Source: Bifidobacterium catulorum (lineage in GTDB: Bacteria; Actinomycetota; Actinomycetes; Actinomycetales; Bifidobacteriaceae). From it: a stretch of DNA of 35,477 nt. Location of the stretch: NCBI RefSeq assembly GCF_003129925.1, contig NZ_QFFN01000024.1, forward strand, positions 1-35,477. Direction: 5' to 3'. Shown here one piece after another: positions 8,096 through 16,507 of the stretch. The stretch's first letter is position 1. Each line of letters starts with the position of its first letter. The notes beneath the pieces were generated by a model that did not search any database, had not been told where the DNA came from, and saw only the letters and a list, made by a program, of their open reading frames with translations. A program made the position numbers and the translations under genes.

Positions 8096-9052
8096 TCATT
8101 CGGCCTTGGCGAGGCCGGTGATGCGGGTCATGAACTCGTTGAGGAACCGCGGCACGTCGACTCCGACGGCGACCTTCATGGTCTTGACCGGGTCGTTGAG
8201 CCGCTCGTTGTCGCCGATGGTCCGTCCGCGGGTGGGGCCTTCGACGTCGACCTGCATGTTGATGTCGAGCGTGGTGACCAGACTCGGATCCACCGCCACG
8301 CCTACGGCGAGCGGGTCGTGCAGTCCGCATCCGCCCAGATGCGGCGATGTGGTCTCGTACGCCTTGATGTAGTAGTCGGTCATGTCGGCGAGGAACCGGC
8401 CTGCCGGCGTGCCGAGGGCGCGCCATCGCCGCGTCTCCTCGTAGGTGAGCAGCGTCTGCAGGGTCACGTCGAGGCCGATCATCGTGGCGGGGGCTTCGGA
8501 ACGGAACAGCCGGTTCGCCGCGTCCGGGTCCTGCGAGATGTTCGCCTCGCTCCATGCGGAGACATTGCCGCAGACGGTGAGCGCGCCGCCCATGAGGACG
8601 ATGCCGCCGATTTCGTCCTTGATTTCGGGTGCCTTGTCCAGGGCCGCGGCGATGTTGGTCATCGGTCCGGTCGGCACGTAGACAAGGTCCTTGCCGTAGG
8701 TCTTCACCGCATCGATGATGAAGTCGACGGCGGGTTCGGTCTCCGGTTCGCGGTCCGAATCGGGGATGTCGACGTCTCCGATGCCGTTCTGTCCGTGGAT
8801 GAACGCGGAGACCGGCTGCACTGCGAACGAGTCCTTGGTGCTGGCGTGGGGCAGGCCCTTGTACACCTTCACCTCGGGGTGCCCGAACAGGTCGGTGACC
8901 GCGAGCGCGTTGCGTACGCCCTGGTCGAGCAGCACGTTGCCGTAGGTTCCGGTGATGCCGATGAGTTCGACCTCCGGGCTGCCGAGCGCGTAGGCGGTGG
9001 CGAGGGTGTCGTCGATGCCGGTGTCGAGATCGAGGATGAGTTTCTTGGTCAT
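8096..9052 (-). CDS. Inosine/uridine-preferring nucleoside hydrolase
   Basis: Hydrolyses the N-glycosidic bond of ribonucleosides to base and ribose. The 318-residue product has the N-terminal aspartate cluster LDLDTGIDDTLA (Ca2+ and ribose binding; the usual form is DTDPGIDD), the central VLMGGALTVCGN with a following SEANISQDPDAA, and the C-terminal HDPLAV containing the active-site His and last calcium-ligand Asp. The Ser at the start of SEANI replaces the more common Ala. AAGGGGAA precedes ATG 9052. It lies 61 bases downstream of the nucleoside transporter on the same strand, consistent with uptake followed by hydrolysis. Whether it prefers pyrimidines (RihA/B-like) or is non-specific (RihC-like) is not visible. 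Confidence 0.92.
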   Translation of the reverse strand: MTKKLILDLDTGIDDTLATAYALGSPEVELIGITGTYGNVLLDQGVRNALAVTDLFGHPEVKVYKGLPHASTKDSFAVQPVSAFIHGQNGIGDVDIPDSDREPETEPAVDFIIDAVKTYGKDLVYVPTGPMTNIAAALDKAPEIKDEIGGIVLMGGALTVCGNVSAWSEANISQDPDAANRLFRSEAPATMIGLDVTLQTLLTYEETRRWRALGTPAGRFLADMTDYYIKAYETTSPHLGGCGLHDPLAVGVAVDPSLVTTLDINMQVDVEGPTRGRTIGDNERLNDPVKTMKVAVGVDVPRFLNEFMTRITGLAKAE

Positions 9053-9113
9053 GGATTCCCCTTATGAGTCTTGTGAGTGGTGAGCCTTATGGGTAGGTTC
9101 TATCGTCCGCGTG

Positions 9114-10445
9114 TCACCAGACGAACAGACCGACGGTGGCGGCGGAGAGCAGGGAGACCAGGATGCCGGAGAGCAGCATTCGGCCGACCTGCTTGGAGAT
9201 GGCGTCGTTCTTCTCCTTGTCGACGATGCCCTTGAAGCAGCCGATGACCATGCCCAGCGTGGAGAAGTTGGCGAAGGAGGTGATGAACACCGTGAGCACG
9301 GCCTTGTAGTGGGCGGCGTAGGTGGCGACCTCGCCGGTGATCTGGCCCATGACGACGAATTCGTTGGTCACGAGCTTGAGGCCCATCAGCTGCGAGAACT
9401 CCCATGCGGTGCCCGGATCGAGGCCCATGAGCCAGGCCGGCACGTACATGATCACGCCGAGGATGGATTCGAGCGAGAGCTTGTCCCAGATCATGCCGAG
9501 ACCGGCGTCGATGAGCGCGGCGAGTGCCACGAAGGCCACCACGTTGGCGGTGATGATGAGGATCAGCTTGCCGCTGCCGAGGATGGAGTCGCCGAGGAAG
9601 GAGAAGAACGGTTCCTTGACCGGCTTGCTTGGGTCGTGCTTGAGGAGCTTCTTGTACCAGGGCAGGGCCTTGTATTCCTCGATGGCCTTGTCCTTGGCGG
9701 TCTGCTCCTCGGCGGTGAGCTCCACGACGTCGTCCTCGGACGCGGGGTCGCCCAGGCTGTAGATCACGTCCTCGTCCTTGGTGACCTCGACCGGGTAGAG
9801 CATGTGGCTGACGATCAGGGCGTTGATGCAGTTCAGCGGGATGGCGGTGATCACGAACTCGCCGGGCACCATCTGGATGTAGGAGCCGATGATGGCGGCG
9901 GTGACGCAGCTCATCGACATCATGGCCAGCGTGACGTTGCGCCCGGCTTTCATGCGTTGCAGCTGCACCTTGGAGACGGCGAGGGCCTCGGTGTTGCCGA
10001 GGAACATCATCTCGACGGCGTAGAAGGTCTCGAACTTCGGACGGCGGGTGACGAAGCTCAGTCCGCGGCCGATCCACTTGATGACCCACGGCAGGAAGCC
10101 GATGTAGGTGAGGATGTCGAACAGCGGGACGATGAGCAGGATCGGCAGCAGTGCGCTGGCGATGAAGTTCACCGGTGCGGGGTTGGTGCCATCGGCGCCG
10201 ACCCAGTTGGCGAGGGCGAAGTTGACGCCCTTGTAGGAGATGTTGACGATGGCGGCGAATCCGTCGGCCGCGGCCTTCACTGCGGCGCGTCCCCACTCGA
10301 AGCTGGTGAGGAACCAGGCGATGACGAGATTCAGGGCCAGCATGCAGCCCACGGATCTGTAGTCGATGCCTTTTCGGTTGTGGGAGAATACCCAGCCCAG
10401 GGCCAGGAAGACCACCAGGCCCAGAATGTTTATCGCGAGATACAT
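9114..10445 (-). CDS. Concentrative nucleoside transporter (CNT/NupC family)
   Basis: A 443-residue cation-coupled nucleoside importer. Visible family landmarks are FLGNTEALAV in the middle and SYIQMVPGEFVITAIPLN with the following membrane helix, then the C-terminal gate region GLKLVTNEFVVMGQ and ITSFANFSTLG. A hydrophilic, charged insert (about residues 225-285, rich in D/E/K) separates the two membrane halves and is longer than in short NupC proteins. The start is MYLAINILG at 10445 because AAAGGAAGGG sits eight bases upstream; an upstream in-frame ATG at 10490 has no such site and would add 15 charged residues. It is flanked by deoA and nucleoside hydrolase in the same direction. Confidence 0.93.
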   Translation of the reverse strand: MYLAINILGLVVFLALGWVFSHNRKGIDYRSVGCMLALNLVIAWFLTSFEWGRAAVKAAADGFAAIVNISYKGVNFALANWVGADGTNPAPVNFIASALLPILLIVPLFDILTYIGFLPWVIKWIGRGLSFVTRRPKFETFYAVEMMFLGNTEALAVSKVQLQRMKAGRNVTLAMMSMSCVTAAIIGSYIQMVPGEFVITAIPLNCINALIVSHMLYPVEVTKDEDVIYSLGDPASEDDVVELTAEEQTAKDKAIEEYKALPWYKKLLKHDPSKPVKEPFFSFLGDSILGSGKLILIITANVVAFVALAALIDAGLGMIWDKLSLESILGVIMYVPAWLMGLDPGTAWEFSQLMGLKLVTNEFVVMGQITGEVATYAAHYKAVLTVFITSFANFSTLGMVIGCFKGIVDKEKNDAISKQVGRMLLSGILVSLLSAATVGLFVW

Positions 10446-10575
10446 GAGTTCCCTTCCTTTGGTTCTCTTTTTCCCGAGTGCGCATGGCACTCATACCCAC
10501 GGTAGTGGGCGTTTGTGTCGATTGATTGATGTCGTGGTGAATGGTCGCGGGCGTCGGTCCGGCGTATGCGTCGGA

Positions 10576-11874
10576 TCAGACGATGACCCGGTGGATCAGC
10601 GTGATGGGCTCGGCCTCCTCGCCGATGGTGATGTTGCTGCGGATGAGTCGTTCAACGTCCGCGATGTCCTCGCGGTCGCTGTGCACGGTGAGCAGCACGT
10701 CGCCCTTGCGGACGGCGTCTCCCACCTTGTGGTTCAGTGTCAGGCCGACCGCGTAGTCGAGCGTGTCGTCCTTGGTGGCGCGTCCGCCGCCGAGCATCAT
10801 CGAGGCGATGCCCATCTCGTCGGCGCGCATTCCGGTGACGACGCCGTCCTCTTCGGCGAGGATCGGTATGCGGTACCGTGCCTGCGGCATGATCGTCGGG
10901 TCGTCGACCACGCGCCCGTCCCCGCCCTGCGCCTCGATCATCGCCCGGAAGCGTTCCAGCGCGGAGCCGTCCGCGATCTTCGCCGTGAGCTTTTCCCGGG
11001 CCTCGTCGAGGTCGGACGCCTCGCCCGCCATCACGACCATCTGGCTGCCGATGGTGAGCACCAGGTCGGTCAGGTCGTCGGGGCCTTCGCCGCGCAGCAC
11101 GGCGATCGATTCCTCGATCTCCAATGCGTTGCCGATGGCGAGGCCGAGCGGCTGGTTCATGTCGGAGATCACGGCCATGCAGTCCATGCCTACGCCCTTG
11201 CCGATGTCCACCAGGGCGTGGGCGAGCGCGACGGCGTCGTCCTCGTTCTTCATGAACGCGCCGGCGCCGGTCTTGACGTCCATCACCAGGGCGTCGGTGC
11301 CGCTGGCGATCTTCTTGCTCATGATCGAGCCGGCGATCAGCGGGATGGAGTCCACAGTGTCAGTGACGTCGCGCAGCGCGTAGATCTTCTTGTCTGCGGG
11401 GGCGATGTTGCCGGTGGCTCCGGCGATGATGCAGCCGACTTCGCGCAGCTGGCGCTTGAAGGCGTCCTCCTCGATCTCCACGGTGTATCCGGGAATCGCC
11501 TCAAGCTTGTCGAGCGTGCCGCCGGTGTGGCCGAGCCCGCGTCCGGAGATCATCGGAACGATGATGCCCAGCGAGGCCACGAGCGGGGCGAGCGGGATGC
11601 TCACCTTGTCTCCGACGCCGCCGGTGGAGTGCTTGTCCACCTTCTTGCCGGGGATGTCGCTCAGGTCGAGCCGGTCGCCGGAGTCCAGCATGGCCATGGT
11701 CAGGTCGCGGGTCTCTTCGGCGGTCATGCCGTTGAACCAGATCGCCATGAGCAGGGCGCTGACCTGATAGTCGGGGATTGCGCCGTCGGTGTAGCCCTCG
11801 ACGAAGAAGTCGATCTGCTCCTTGGTCAGGGTTCCGCCGCTTCGTTTGGTGTCGATGACGTCGGTCATTCTCAT
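10576..11874 (-). CDS. deoA: Thymidine / pyrimidine-nucleoside phosphorylase
   Basis: Splits thymidine, deoxyuridine (and uridine in the broad-specificity Pdp type) with phosphate to the base and (deoxy)ribose-1-phosphate. The 432-residue product has the phosphate-binding KVDKHSTGGVGDKVS and the family signature SGRGLGHTGGTLDKLE; the C-terminal lobe ends with the PYNP alpha/beta domain (residues 340-420). The start MRMTDVIDTKRSGG at 11874 follows AAAGGAG; a longer in-frame start at 11985 would run into the promoter/operator region. It leads the second nucleoside transcription unit (deoA, transporter, hydrolase) and is probably controlled by the operator at 11922-11960. deoA versus pdp cannot be separated by eye. 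Confidence 0.93.
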   Translation of the reverse strand: MRMTDVIDTKRSGGTLTKEQIDFFVEGYTDGAIPDYQVSALLMAIWFNGMTAEETRDLTMAMLDSGDRLDLSDIPGKKVDKHSTGGVGDKVSIPLAPLVASLGIIVPMISGRGLGHTGGTLDKLEAIPGYTVEIEEDAFKRQLREVGCIIAGATGNIAPADKKIYALRDVTDTVDSIPLIAGSIMSKKIASGTDALVMDVKTGAGAFMKNEDDAVALAHALVDIGKGVGMDCMAVISDMNQPLGLAIGNALEIEESIAVLRGEGPDDLTDLVLTIGSQMVVMAGEASDLDEAREKLTAKIADGSALERFRAMIEAQGGDGRVVDDPTIMPQARYRIPILAEEDGVVTGMRADEMGIASMMLGGGRATKDDTLDYAVGLTLNHKVGDAVRKGDVLLTVHSDREDIADVERLIRSNITIGEEAEPITLIHRVIV

Positions 11875-11921
11875 GATGGGCTCCTTTGCCTCACTGATAA
11901 AACGATAAATCACAACCAGGC

Positions 11922-11960
11922 TTTTTACCAATGTAAGTGTCGATTTATGAACGTTTGTTC
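11922..11960 (-). promoter_or_regulatory. Putative DeoR operator and promoter region of deoA
   Basis: Read on the minus strand, GAACAAACGTTCAT (11960-11947) is followed after 11 bases by TACATTGGTAAAAA (11935-11922). The same two blocks with the same 11-base spacer stand in front of deoC. The first block is an inverted repeat (GAAC-n4-GTTC). The match between the two nucleoside units and the presence of a SorC/DeoR repressor gene make this the likely repressor site; the second block may be a second half-site or part of the core promoter. Confidence 0.7.
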
Positions 11961-12043
11961 GTTTGCGTTGTCGTCGGCGATGCACGTCGGTTCACCGTCG
12001 ACGACGCGGTACGGATGGCATGGCCCGTCCGGGCCATGATGGG

Positions 12044-12994
12044 CTAGCCGCCGTATTCCAGCAGGTCTGTTGCGCTGTTTTCGTCGATGACGAGCGTGTT
12101 GGCGTATCCGGCGCTGATGGCGCCGTGGGTGGCCGGCACCTTGATCGGCGTGGCGGCCACGAGTATGCTATGCGGCTTGGTTCTGAGCTCCTCGGGTCGC
12201 AGGCCGATCGTGCGGTCGTCGATGTCGTCGTCGACGATGCGTCCCCTGTCGTCGATGAACCGGGAGAGCACGTCGCCGGCGGCCTCGCGGCGCAGAAGGT
12301 CGCGTTCGTCGCGCGTCAGGTATCCCAGACGGAGCAGCAGCGCCGAATCCTGCACCGACCCGACGGTGAAGACGGCGATGTTGGCGTGCCTGCCCATGTC
12401 GAAGATGTGGGAGATGTAGGTTTCCTGCTCCACGAGCTCCCTTGTCTCGCGGCGGTCGAATATCACCGGCAACGGCAGATACTGCGGCAGGGTGTGGAAG
12501 GCCGCCGCGAAGGCGTTGGCGCTTTCGAAGGCGTAGTTGTTGCTCTCCGTGTTCGAGACGCTGCCTTTGATCTGCACGACGGCCACGTCGTGGACGTCCT
12601 TCGGGGCCAGATGCTTGCCGATGGCGTACAGCGTGCGTCCCCATCCCAGTCCGATCACGTCGTCGCTGCGCACGATGGATTCGATGTATCCGGCGGCGGC
12701 CTGCCCCACGGTGTCGAGCCGGTCCTTCGGCGCGATGTTGGTCATCGGCACGACGACGGCCTTCTTCAGGCCGTACCGCCGTTCGAGTGCCTCGGCGAGG
12801 TCGGGTGCGTCGCCGCTCGGGTCTGCGATGTCGATGCGGACCAGTCCCGTCTGCCGCGCGTAATGCAGCAGACGGGAGACGGTCGGGCGGGAGATGTGCA
12901 TGGCCTTGGCGATCTCGTTCTGGCTGTAGTCCTGCTGGTAGTACAGTTTGGCCACCTTCAGGGCGTCGCGGTTCTTCTTCGCCTGTGTGTTCAT
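12044..12994 (-). CDS. deoR: SorC/DeoR-type transcriptional regulator of nucleoside catabolism
   Basis: A 316-residue SorC-family regulator: an N-terminal helix-turn-helix (YSQNEIAKAMHISRPTVSRLL, about residues 23-43) and a C-terminal sugar-phosphate sensor domain (about residues 60-315; GLGWGRTLYAIGKHL is the ligand-pocket loop). It closely resembles the architecture of Bacillus subtilis DeoR, which is relieved by deoxyribose-5-phosphate. The start at 12994 (MNTQAKKNRD) follows GGGAG and matches the usual length; an in-frame ATG at 13027 lacks a clear ribosome site. It is the last gene of the deoC-deoB-deoD-deoR unit, so it is probably autoregulated. Putative targets are the elements before deoC and deoA. 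Confidence 0.9.
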   Translation of the reverse strand: MNTQAKKNRDALKVAKLYYQQDYSQNEIAKAMHISRPTVSRLLHYARQTGLVRIDIADPSGDAPDLAEALERRYGLKKAVVVPMTNIAPKDRLDTVGQAAAGYIESIVRSDDVIGLGWGRTLYAIGKHLAPKDVHDVAVVQIKGSVSNTESNNYAFESANAFAAAFHTLPQYLPLPVIFDRRETRELVEQETYISHIFDMGRHANIAVFTVGSVQDSALLLRLGYLTRDERDLLRREAAGDVLSRFIDDRGRIVDDDIDDRTIGLRPEELRTKPHSILVAATPIKVPATHGAISAGYANTLVIDENSATDLLEYGG

Positions 12995-13043
12995 GCCGGG
13001 CTCCCGTCCGTTCGTCGGTCGCGTCATCGTGATGCCGGGCGGC

Positions 13044-13751
13044 TCACGCGATGGCGGTCTCCAGCGCGATGACGATCATGTCGTTGAAGGTCTTCTCGCG
13101 TTCCTCGCTCGTCGTCTTGCCCTCGCCGAAGATGAGGTCGGAGACGGTGAGGATCGACAGCGCCCGGAAGCCCAGCTTCGCGCCGAGCAGATACAGGCCG
13201 GCCGATTCCATCTCGGTGCCGAGCACGCCGTAGTCCGCGAGTTTCTTCATGTCGAGCTCGTCGTTGTAGAAGCGGTCGGCGGCGAAGATGTCGCCCACCT
13301 TCACATCGACGCCCTGCTTCTTGGCCACATGGTAGGCGGTGTCGAGCAATTCGAAGTTGGCCAGTGGGGCGTAGTGCACGCCGTGGCCGAACGTGTTGGT
13401 CACCACGGCCGAGTCGGTGGTCGACCCGGAGGCGAGCAGCACGTCGCGCAGCTTGACGTCGGGTGCCATGCCGCCGCAGGAGCCCACGCGGATGATGGTC
13501 TTCACGCCGTAGACGGTCGCCAGCTCGTTGGTGTAGATCGACAGTGAGGGAATGCCCATGCCGCTGGCCTGCACGGAGACTCGATGGCCCTTGTACGTGC
13601 CGGTGAAGCCGAGGCAGTTGCGCACGCCGTTGACCTGCACCACGTCCTCCAGGAAGGTCTGCGCGATGTGCTTGGCGCGCAGCGGGTCTCCCGGCATGAG
13701 CACGACGTCGGCGTAGTCGCCCGGATTCGCTTCGATGTGGGGTGTTGCCAT
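13044..13751 (-). CDS. deoD: Purine nucleoside phosphorylase, DeoD type
   Basis: Phosphorolysis of purine (deoxy)nucleosides to base and (deoxy)ribose-1-phosphate; hexameric family. The 235-residue product opens with ATPHIEANPGDYADVVLMPGDPLRA, nearly the E. coli DeoD N terminus, keeps the phosphate loop RVGSCGG, the GTEMESAG ribose-binding segment, and the catalytic Asp in TVSDLIFGEG with the partner Arg in SEEREKTF. The loop after the catalytic Asp (LIFGEG) differs from E. coli HIRTHE. AAAGGA lies nine bases before ATG 13751. The gene sits between deoB (58-base gap) and deoR. Confidence 0.95.
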   Translation of the reverse strand: MATPHIEANPGDYADVVLMPGDPLRAKHIAQTFLEDVVQVNGVRNCLGFTGTYKGHRVSVQASGMGIPSLSIYTNELATVYGVKTIIRVGSCGGMAPDVKLRDVLLASGSTTDSAVVTNTFGHGVHYAPLANFELLDTAYHVAKKQGVDVKVGDIFAADRFYNDELDMKKLADYGVLGTEMESAGLYLLGAKLGFRALSILTVSDLIFGEGKTTSEEREKTFNDMIVIALETAIA

Positions 13752-13809
13752 GATGGATGTCCTTTCGTGATCGATGATCGATGGTTGTTGTGTCGTCCGT
13801 GCGGAGGGG

Positions 13810-15021
13810 TCAGCTGATCCGGTTGAAGAAGCTGGTGCCGTTCCCGTTGCCCTCGACGCCGAAGTTGTCGAGGATGGTCGCGCCCATGTCGGAGGCGGTT
13901 TCGCGGATGCCGAGCGACGTGCCGGGGTTCGGCATGCCGGGGGAGTAGGCGAGGATCGGCACGAACTCGCGGGTATGGTCGGTGCCCTTGTAGGTGGGGT
14001 CGTTGCCGTGGTCGGCGGTGATGAGCAGCAGGTCGTCGTCGTGCATGTTGGCCATCACCCGGCCGAGCCGCTCGTCGAAGGCCATGAGAGCCTCGCCGTC
14101 GCCCTGGGCGTTGCGCCGGTGGCCGTACATGGCGTCGAAGTCCACGAGGTTGGTGAAGCACAGGCCGGTGAAGTCGGAGGCCATGGCTTCGTCCACATGG
14201 TCCATGCCGTCCATGTTGCTTTTGTTGCGCCATCCCCTGGTGATGCCGTGCCCGGAGAAGATGTCGTTGGTCTTGCCGACGGCGAGCACGTCGTATCCGG
14301 CGTCGTGGAGGAAGTCCAGCACGGTGGGCGCGATGGGCTCCAAACCATAGTCGTGGCGGTTCGACGTGCGGGTGAAGTGGTCCTTGTCGGGGCCGACGTA
14401 CGGGCGCGCGATCACGCGCCCCATCACGATCTCGGGTCCGTTGATCAGCGTGCGGGCATACTCGCAGATGCGGTAGAGCTCGTCGAGGGGGATCACGTCC
14501 TCGTGGGCGGCGATCTGCAGCACCGAGTCGCCGGAGGTGTAGAGGATCAGGTCGCCGGTGGCCATCTGGTGCTCGCCGTAGTCGTGGATCACCTCGGTGC
14601 CGGAATACGGCTTGTTGACGATCACCTTACGGCCGGAGAACCTCTCCAGGGCGTCGACGATGCTTTGGGGGAATCCGTCGGGGAAGGTCGCCATCTCGAA
14701 CCTCACCGGCAGGCACATCATCTCCCAGTGGCCGTCAAGCGAATCGTTGCCGTGCGAGGTGATGGTCATCTTGCCGAAGCAGCCCTCGGCGGGGTCGGCG
14801 GCGGGCACGCCCTTGATCGGCGGGACGGCGGGGTCGATGTCGCGGATGTTGCCCAGGCCGATGCGGGCGAGGTTGGGCAGATGAAGCCCGCCGTCGAAGA
14901 ACTCGCCGATGTGGCCGAGCGTGTCGGCGCCGACGTCGTCGAACCGGGCGGCGTCCGGCGCCTCGCCGATGCCGATGGAGTCCAGCGCGATGGTCAGGAC
15001 GCGTTTGTATGTGTATGCCAT
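13810..15021 (-). CDS. deoB: Phosphopentomutase
   Basis: Interconverts (deoxy)ribose-1-phosphate and 5-phosphate, joining the phosphorylases to DeoC. The 403-residue product is an alkaline-phosphatase-fold, two-metal enzyme: LDSIGIG at the N terminus (metal Asp14), [10 protein letters not shown] in the middle and [18 protein letters not shown] at the C terminus supply the other metal ligands. At the phospho-acceptor position the family motif is usually GKDT..GHWE; here it reads [10 protein letters not shown] (residues 91-100), so Ser94 stands where Thr is expected. [15 protein letters not shown] at 15021 is the start because GAAAGGAAG lies eight bases before it; a longer frame to 15150 covers the intergenic hairpin. 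Confidence 0.94.
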   Translation of the reverse strand: MAYTYKRVLTIALDSIGIGEAPDAARFDDVGADTLGHIGEFFDGGLHLPNLARIGLGNIRDIDPAVPPIKGVPAADPAEGCFGKMTITSHGNDSLDGHWEMMCLPVRFEMATFPDGFPQSIVDALERFSGRKVIVNKPYSGTEVIHDYGEHQMATGDLILYTSGDSVLQIAAHEDVIPLDELYRICEYARTLINGPEIVMGRVIARPYVGPDKDHFTRTSNRHDYGLEPIAPTVLDFLHDAGYDVLAVGKTNDIFSGHGITRGWRNKSNMDGMDHVDEAMASDFTGLCFTNLVDFDAMYGHRRNAQGDGEALMAFDERLGRVMANMHDDDLLLITADHGNDPTYKGTDHTREFVPILAYSPGMPNPGTSLGIRETASDMGATILDNFGVEGNGNGTSFFNRIS

Positions 15022-15119
15022 GGAAAGGCTTCCTTTCGCCATTGAAAGAGGATGTTGAACGATGCGGTCGAAGGATGATGCCGGGACGGTGCGGGGATTC
15101 GGGGCCGGTGGTATGGGGA

Positions 15120-15153
15120 CGTGTGTCCGGGGGCGGAATCTCCCGGACACACG
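15120..15153. terminator. 12-bp stem-loop between deoC and deoB
   Basis: CGTGTGTCCGGG (15120-15131) pairs perfectly with CCCGGACACACG (15142-15153) around a 10-base loop. It lies in the 150-base spacer between the deoC stop and deoB start. No U-run follows on the minus strand, so it is more likely an intercistronic mRNA-processing or stabilising structure, or a partial terminator, than an absolute stop. Confidence 0.65.
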
Positions 15154-15171
15154 GGGAGGATGGTGGCGGGA

Positions 15172-15846
15172 CTACTGCCGCGCGGCCTCTTCGAGGATGA
15201 CCACGGAGGCGGAGACGCCGAGCCTGGTGGCTCCGGCCTCGATCATGGCGTAGGCGTCGGCGAGGCTGTGGATGCCACCGGCCGCCTTGACGCCGAAGTC
15301 GGGTTCCACGGTCTCGCGCATGAGCTTCACGTCGTGGACGGTCGCCCCGGCGGTGGAGAAGCCGGTGGAGGTCTTCACGAAGTCGGCGCCGCCTTCGACG
15401 GTGAGGCGGCTCGCGCGCACCTTCTCGTCGTCGGTGAGCAACGCGGTCTCGATGATGACCTTGAGCAGCTTGCCCTTGGCGTGGGTGGCGTCGGCGACGG
15501 CTTTGATGTCGGCGAGCACGACGTCGTCGTTGCCGCCCTTGAGTTCACCGATGTTGATGACCATGTCGATCTCGTCGGCGCCCTTGTCGATGGCGTCGTT
15601 GGTTTCGAACACCTTCACGTCGGTGGTGTTGGCGCCGAGGGGGAATCCGATCACGGTGCAGGTGGCGATGCCGGTGCCGGCGAGGGCCTTGGACACGCGT
15701 GGGATCCAATAGGGGTTGATGCATACGGATGCGGTGCCGTACTTGATGGCGTCGGCCACGGTGCTGTCGATCTGTTCGGCGGTCGCGTTGGCCTTGAGGA
15801 GCGTGTGGTCCATGTATTTGGCGAGCTGTGCCTGTGTGAGGGACAT
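15172..15846 (-). CDS. deoC: Deoxyribose-phosphate aldolase
   Basis: Cleaves 2-deoxyribose-5-phosphate to glyceraldehyde-3-phosphate and acetaldehyde, the last step of deoxynucleoside breakdown. The 224-residue class I aldolase has the Schiff-base Lys158 in [10 protein letters not shown], the proton-relay Lys187 in GVKAAGG, and the acidic DEIDMVIN segment at 91-98. Length is typical for the short bacterial form. AAAGGCACAGCCAATC precedes ATG 15846. It is the first gene of the minus-strand deoC-deoB-deoD-deoR unit, with the operator-like element about 90-125 bases upstream. Confidence 0.96.
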   Translation of the reverse strand: MSLTQAQLAKYMDHTLLKANATAEQIDSTVADAIKYGTASVCINPYWIPRVSKALAGTGIATCTVIGFPLGANTTDVKVFETNDAIDKGADEIDMVINIGELKGGNDDVVLADIKAVADATHAKGKLLKVIIETALLTDDEKVRASRLTVEGGADFVKTSTGFSTAGATVHDVKLMRETVEPDFGVKAAGGIHSLADAYAMIEAGATRLGVSASVVILEEAARQ

Positions 15847-15932
15847 GATTGGCTGTGCCTTTCTGATTATTCACGGTGTTCGTGAAGGGGCTGCCGTCAC
15901 TGGCCGCCTTGCACAATCAAGCCTATCATCAA

Positions 15933-15972
15933 TTTTTACAAATGTATACCTAAGCACATGAACGTTTGTTCA
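15933..15972 (-). promoter_or_regulatory. Putative DeoR operator and promoter region of deoC
   Basis: On the minus strand TGAACAAACGTTCAT (15972-15958) contains a perfect TGAAC-n4-GTTCA inverted repeat and is followed 11 bases on by TACATTTGTAAAAA (15946-15933). Both blocks and their spacing match the region before deoA. The rest of the 311-base gap 15847-16157 holds a GGTGAATCACC palindrome-like stretch near 15979-15989 and the rpmE promoter; no further gene is seen. Confidence 0.72.
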
Positions 15973-16054
15973 ATTATCGGTGAATCACCGTTGCACGGAT
16001 GCACACGCCGATGCCCGGCCGCGTCGAAATCATGACCGACGACCTCCCCGTCGG

Positions 16055-16083
16055 TTGTCAAAACGGTGAATTGCGCGTATAAT
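16055..16083 (+). promoter_or_regulatory. Sigma-70-type promoter of rpmE
   Basis: TTGTCA (16055-16060), a 17-base spacer and a perfect TATAAT (16078-16083) form the clearest housekeeping promoter in the window. It lies 75 bases before the rpmE start and points to strong constitutive transcription of a ribosomal protein gene. Confidence 0.8.
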
Positions 16084-16157
16084 CCCGTTGGTTCCGGTTC
16101 ACGTCAGGCCATAGGGGCATGGCGACCCGGTCCTGAAATACATCCTAGGAGTCAACT

Positions 16158-16370
16158 ATGAAGCAGGGAATCCATCCCGAATACGTGCCCACCGAGGTCG
16201 TGTGCTCGTGCGGCAACACCTTCGTCACCCGTTCCACCGTCACCTCCGGCCACATCACGGCCGATGTGTGCGCGAAGTGCCACCCGTTCTACACCGGTAA
16301 GCAGAAGATCATGGATACCGGCGGTCGCGTGGCCCGCTTCGAGAAGCGTTACGGCAAGAAGGCCAAGTAA
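16158..16370 (+). CDS. rpmE: 50S ribosomal protein bL31, zinc-binding type
   Basis: A 70-residue large-subunit ribosomal protein at the subunit bridge. [14 protein letters not shown] is the usual N terminus; Cys16 and Cys18 in VVCSCG with Cys37 and Cys40 in [10 protein letters not shown] form the zinc-binding CxC...CxxC set of the C+ form, which in other bacteria is exchanged for a Cys-free paralogue under zinc limitation. The end GKKAK is basic, as expected. AGGAG lies eight bases before ATG 16158, and a strong promoter and a terminator flank the gene. It heads the conserved actinobacterial rpmE-prfA-prmC block. Confidence 0.97.
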   Translation: MKQGIHPEYVPTEVVCSCGNTFVTRSTVTSGHITADVCAKCHPFYTGKQKIMDTGGRVARFEKRYGKKAK

Positions 16371-16381
16371 CAGACGTCGCG

Positions 16382-16433
16382 ACGCCAGTCCTGCGTGGGA
16401 TCCGATCGGAAAACGCGCATGACTGGCGTTTTT
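16382..16433 (+). terminator. Rho-independent terminator after rpmE
   Basis: ACGCCAGTC (16382-16390) pairs with GACTGGCGT (16421-16429), followed by TTTTT (16429-16433). It separates rpmE from prfA and would make the ribosomal protein mRNA largely monocistronic. Confidence 0.75.
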
Positions 16434-16451
16434 GTATGCTTGGAGACAGTC

Positions 16452-16494
16452 GACGCAACCCGACCATACGACGTAACCCGACCATCTGACGTAA
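16452..16494. repeat. 18-bp tandem repeat, about 2.4 copies, upstream of prfA
   Basis: GACGYAACCCGACCAT recurs at 16452-16467 and 16470-16485 with an 18-base period, and a partial third copy GACGTAA stands at 16488-16494. It ends directly before the AAAAGG ribosome site of prfA. Confidence 0.85.
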
Positions 16495-16507
16495 AGAAAA
16501 GGCGAAC

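Noticed and set aside
13774-15045. Long plus-strand frame antisense to deoB
   Set aside because: Shadow of phosphopentomutase; low-complexity Val/Gly/Asp/His composition and no homology pattern.
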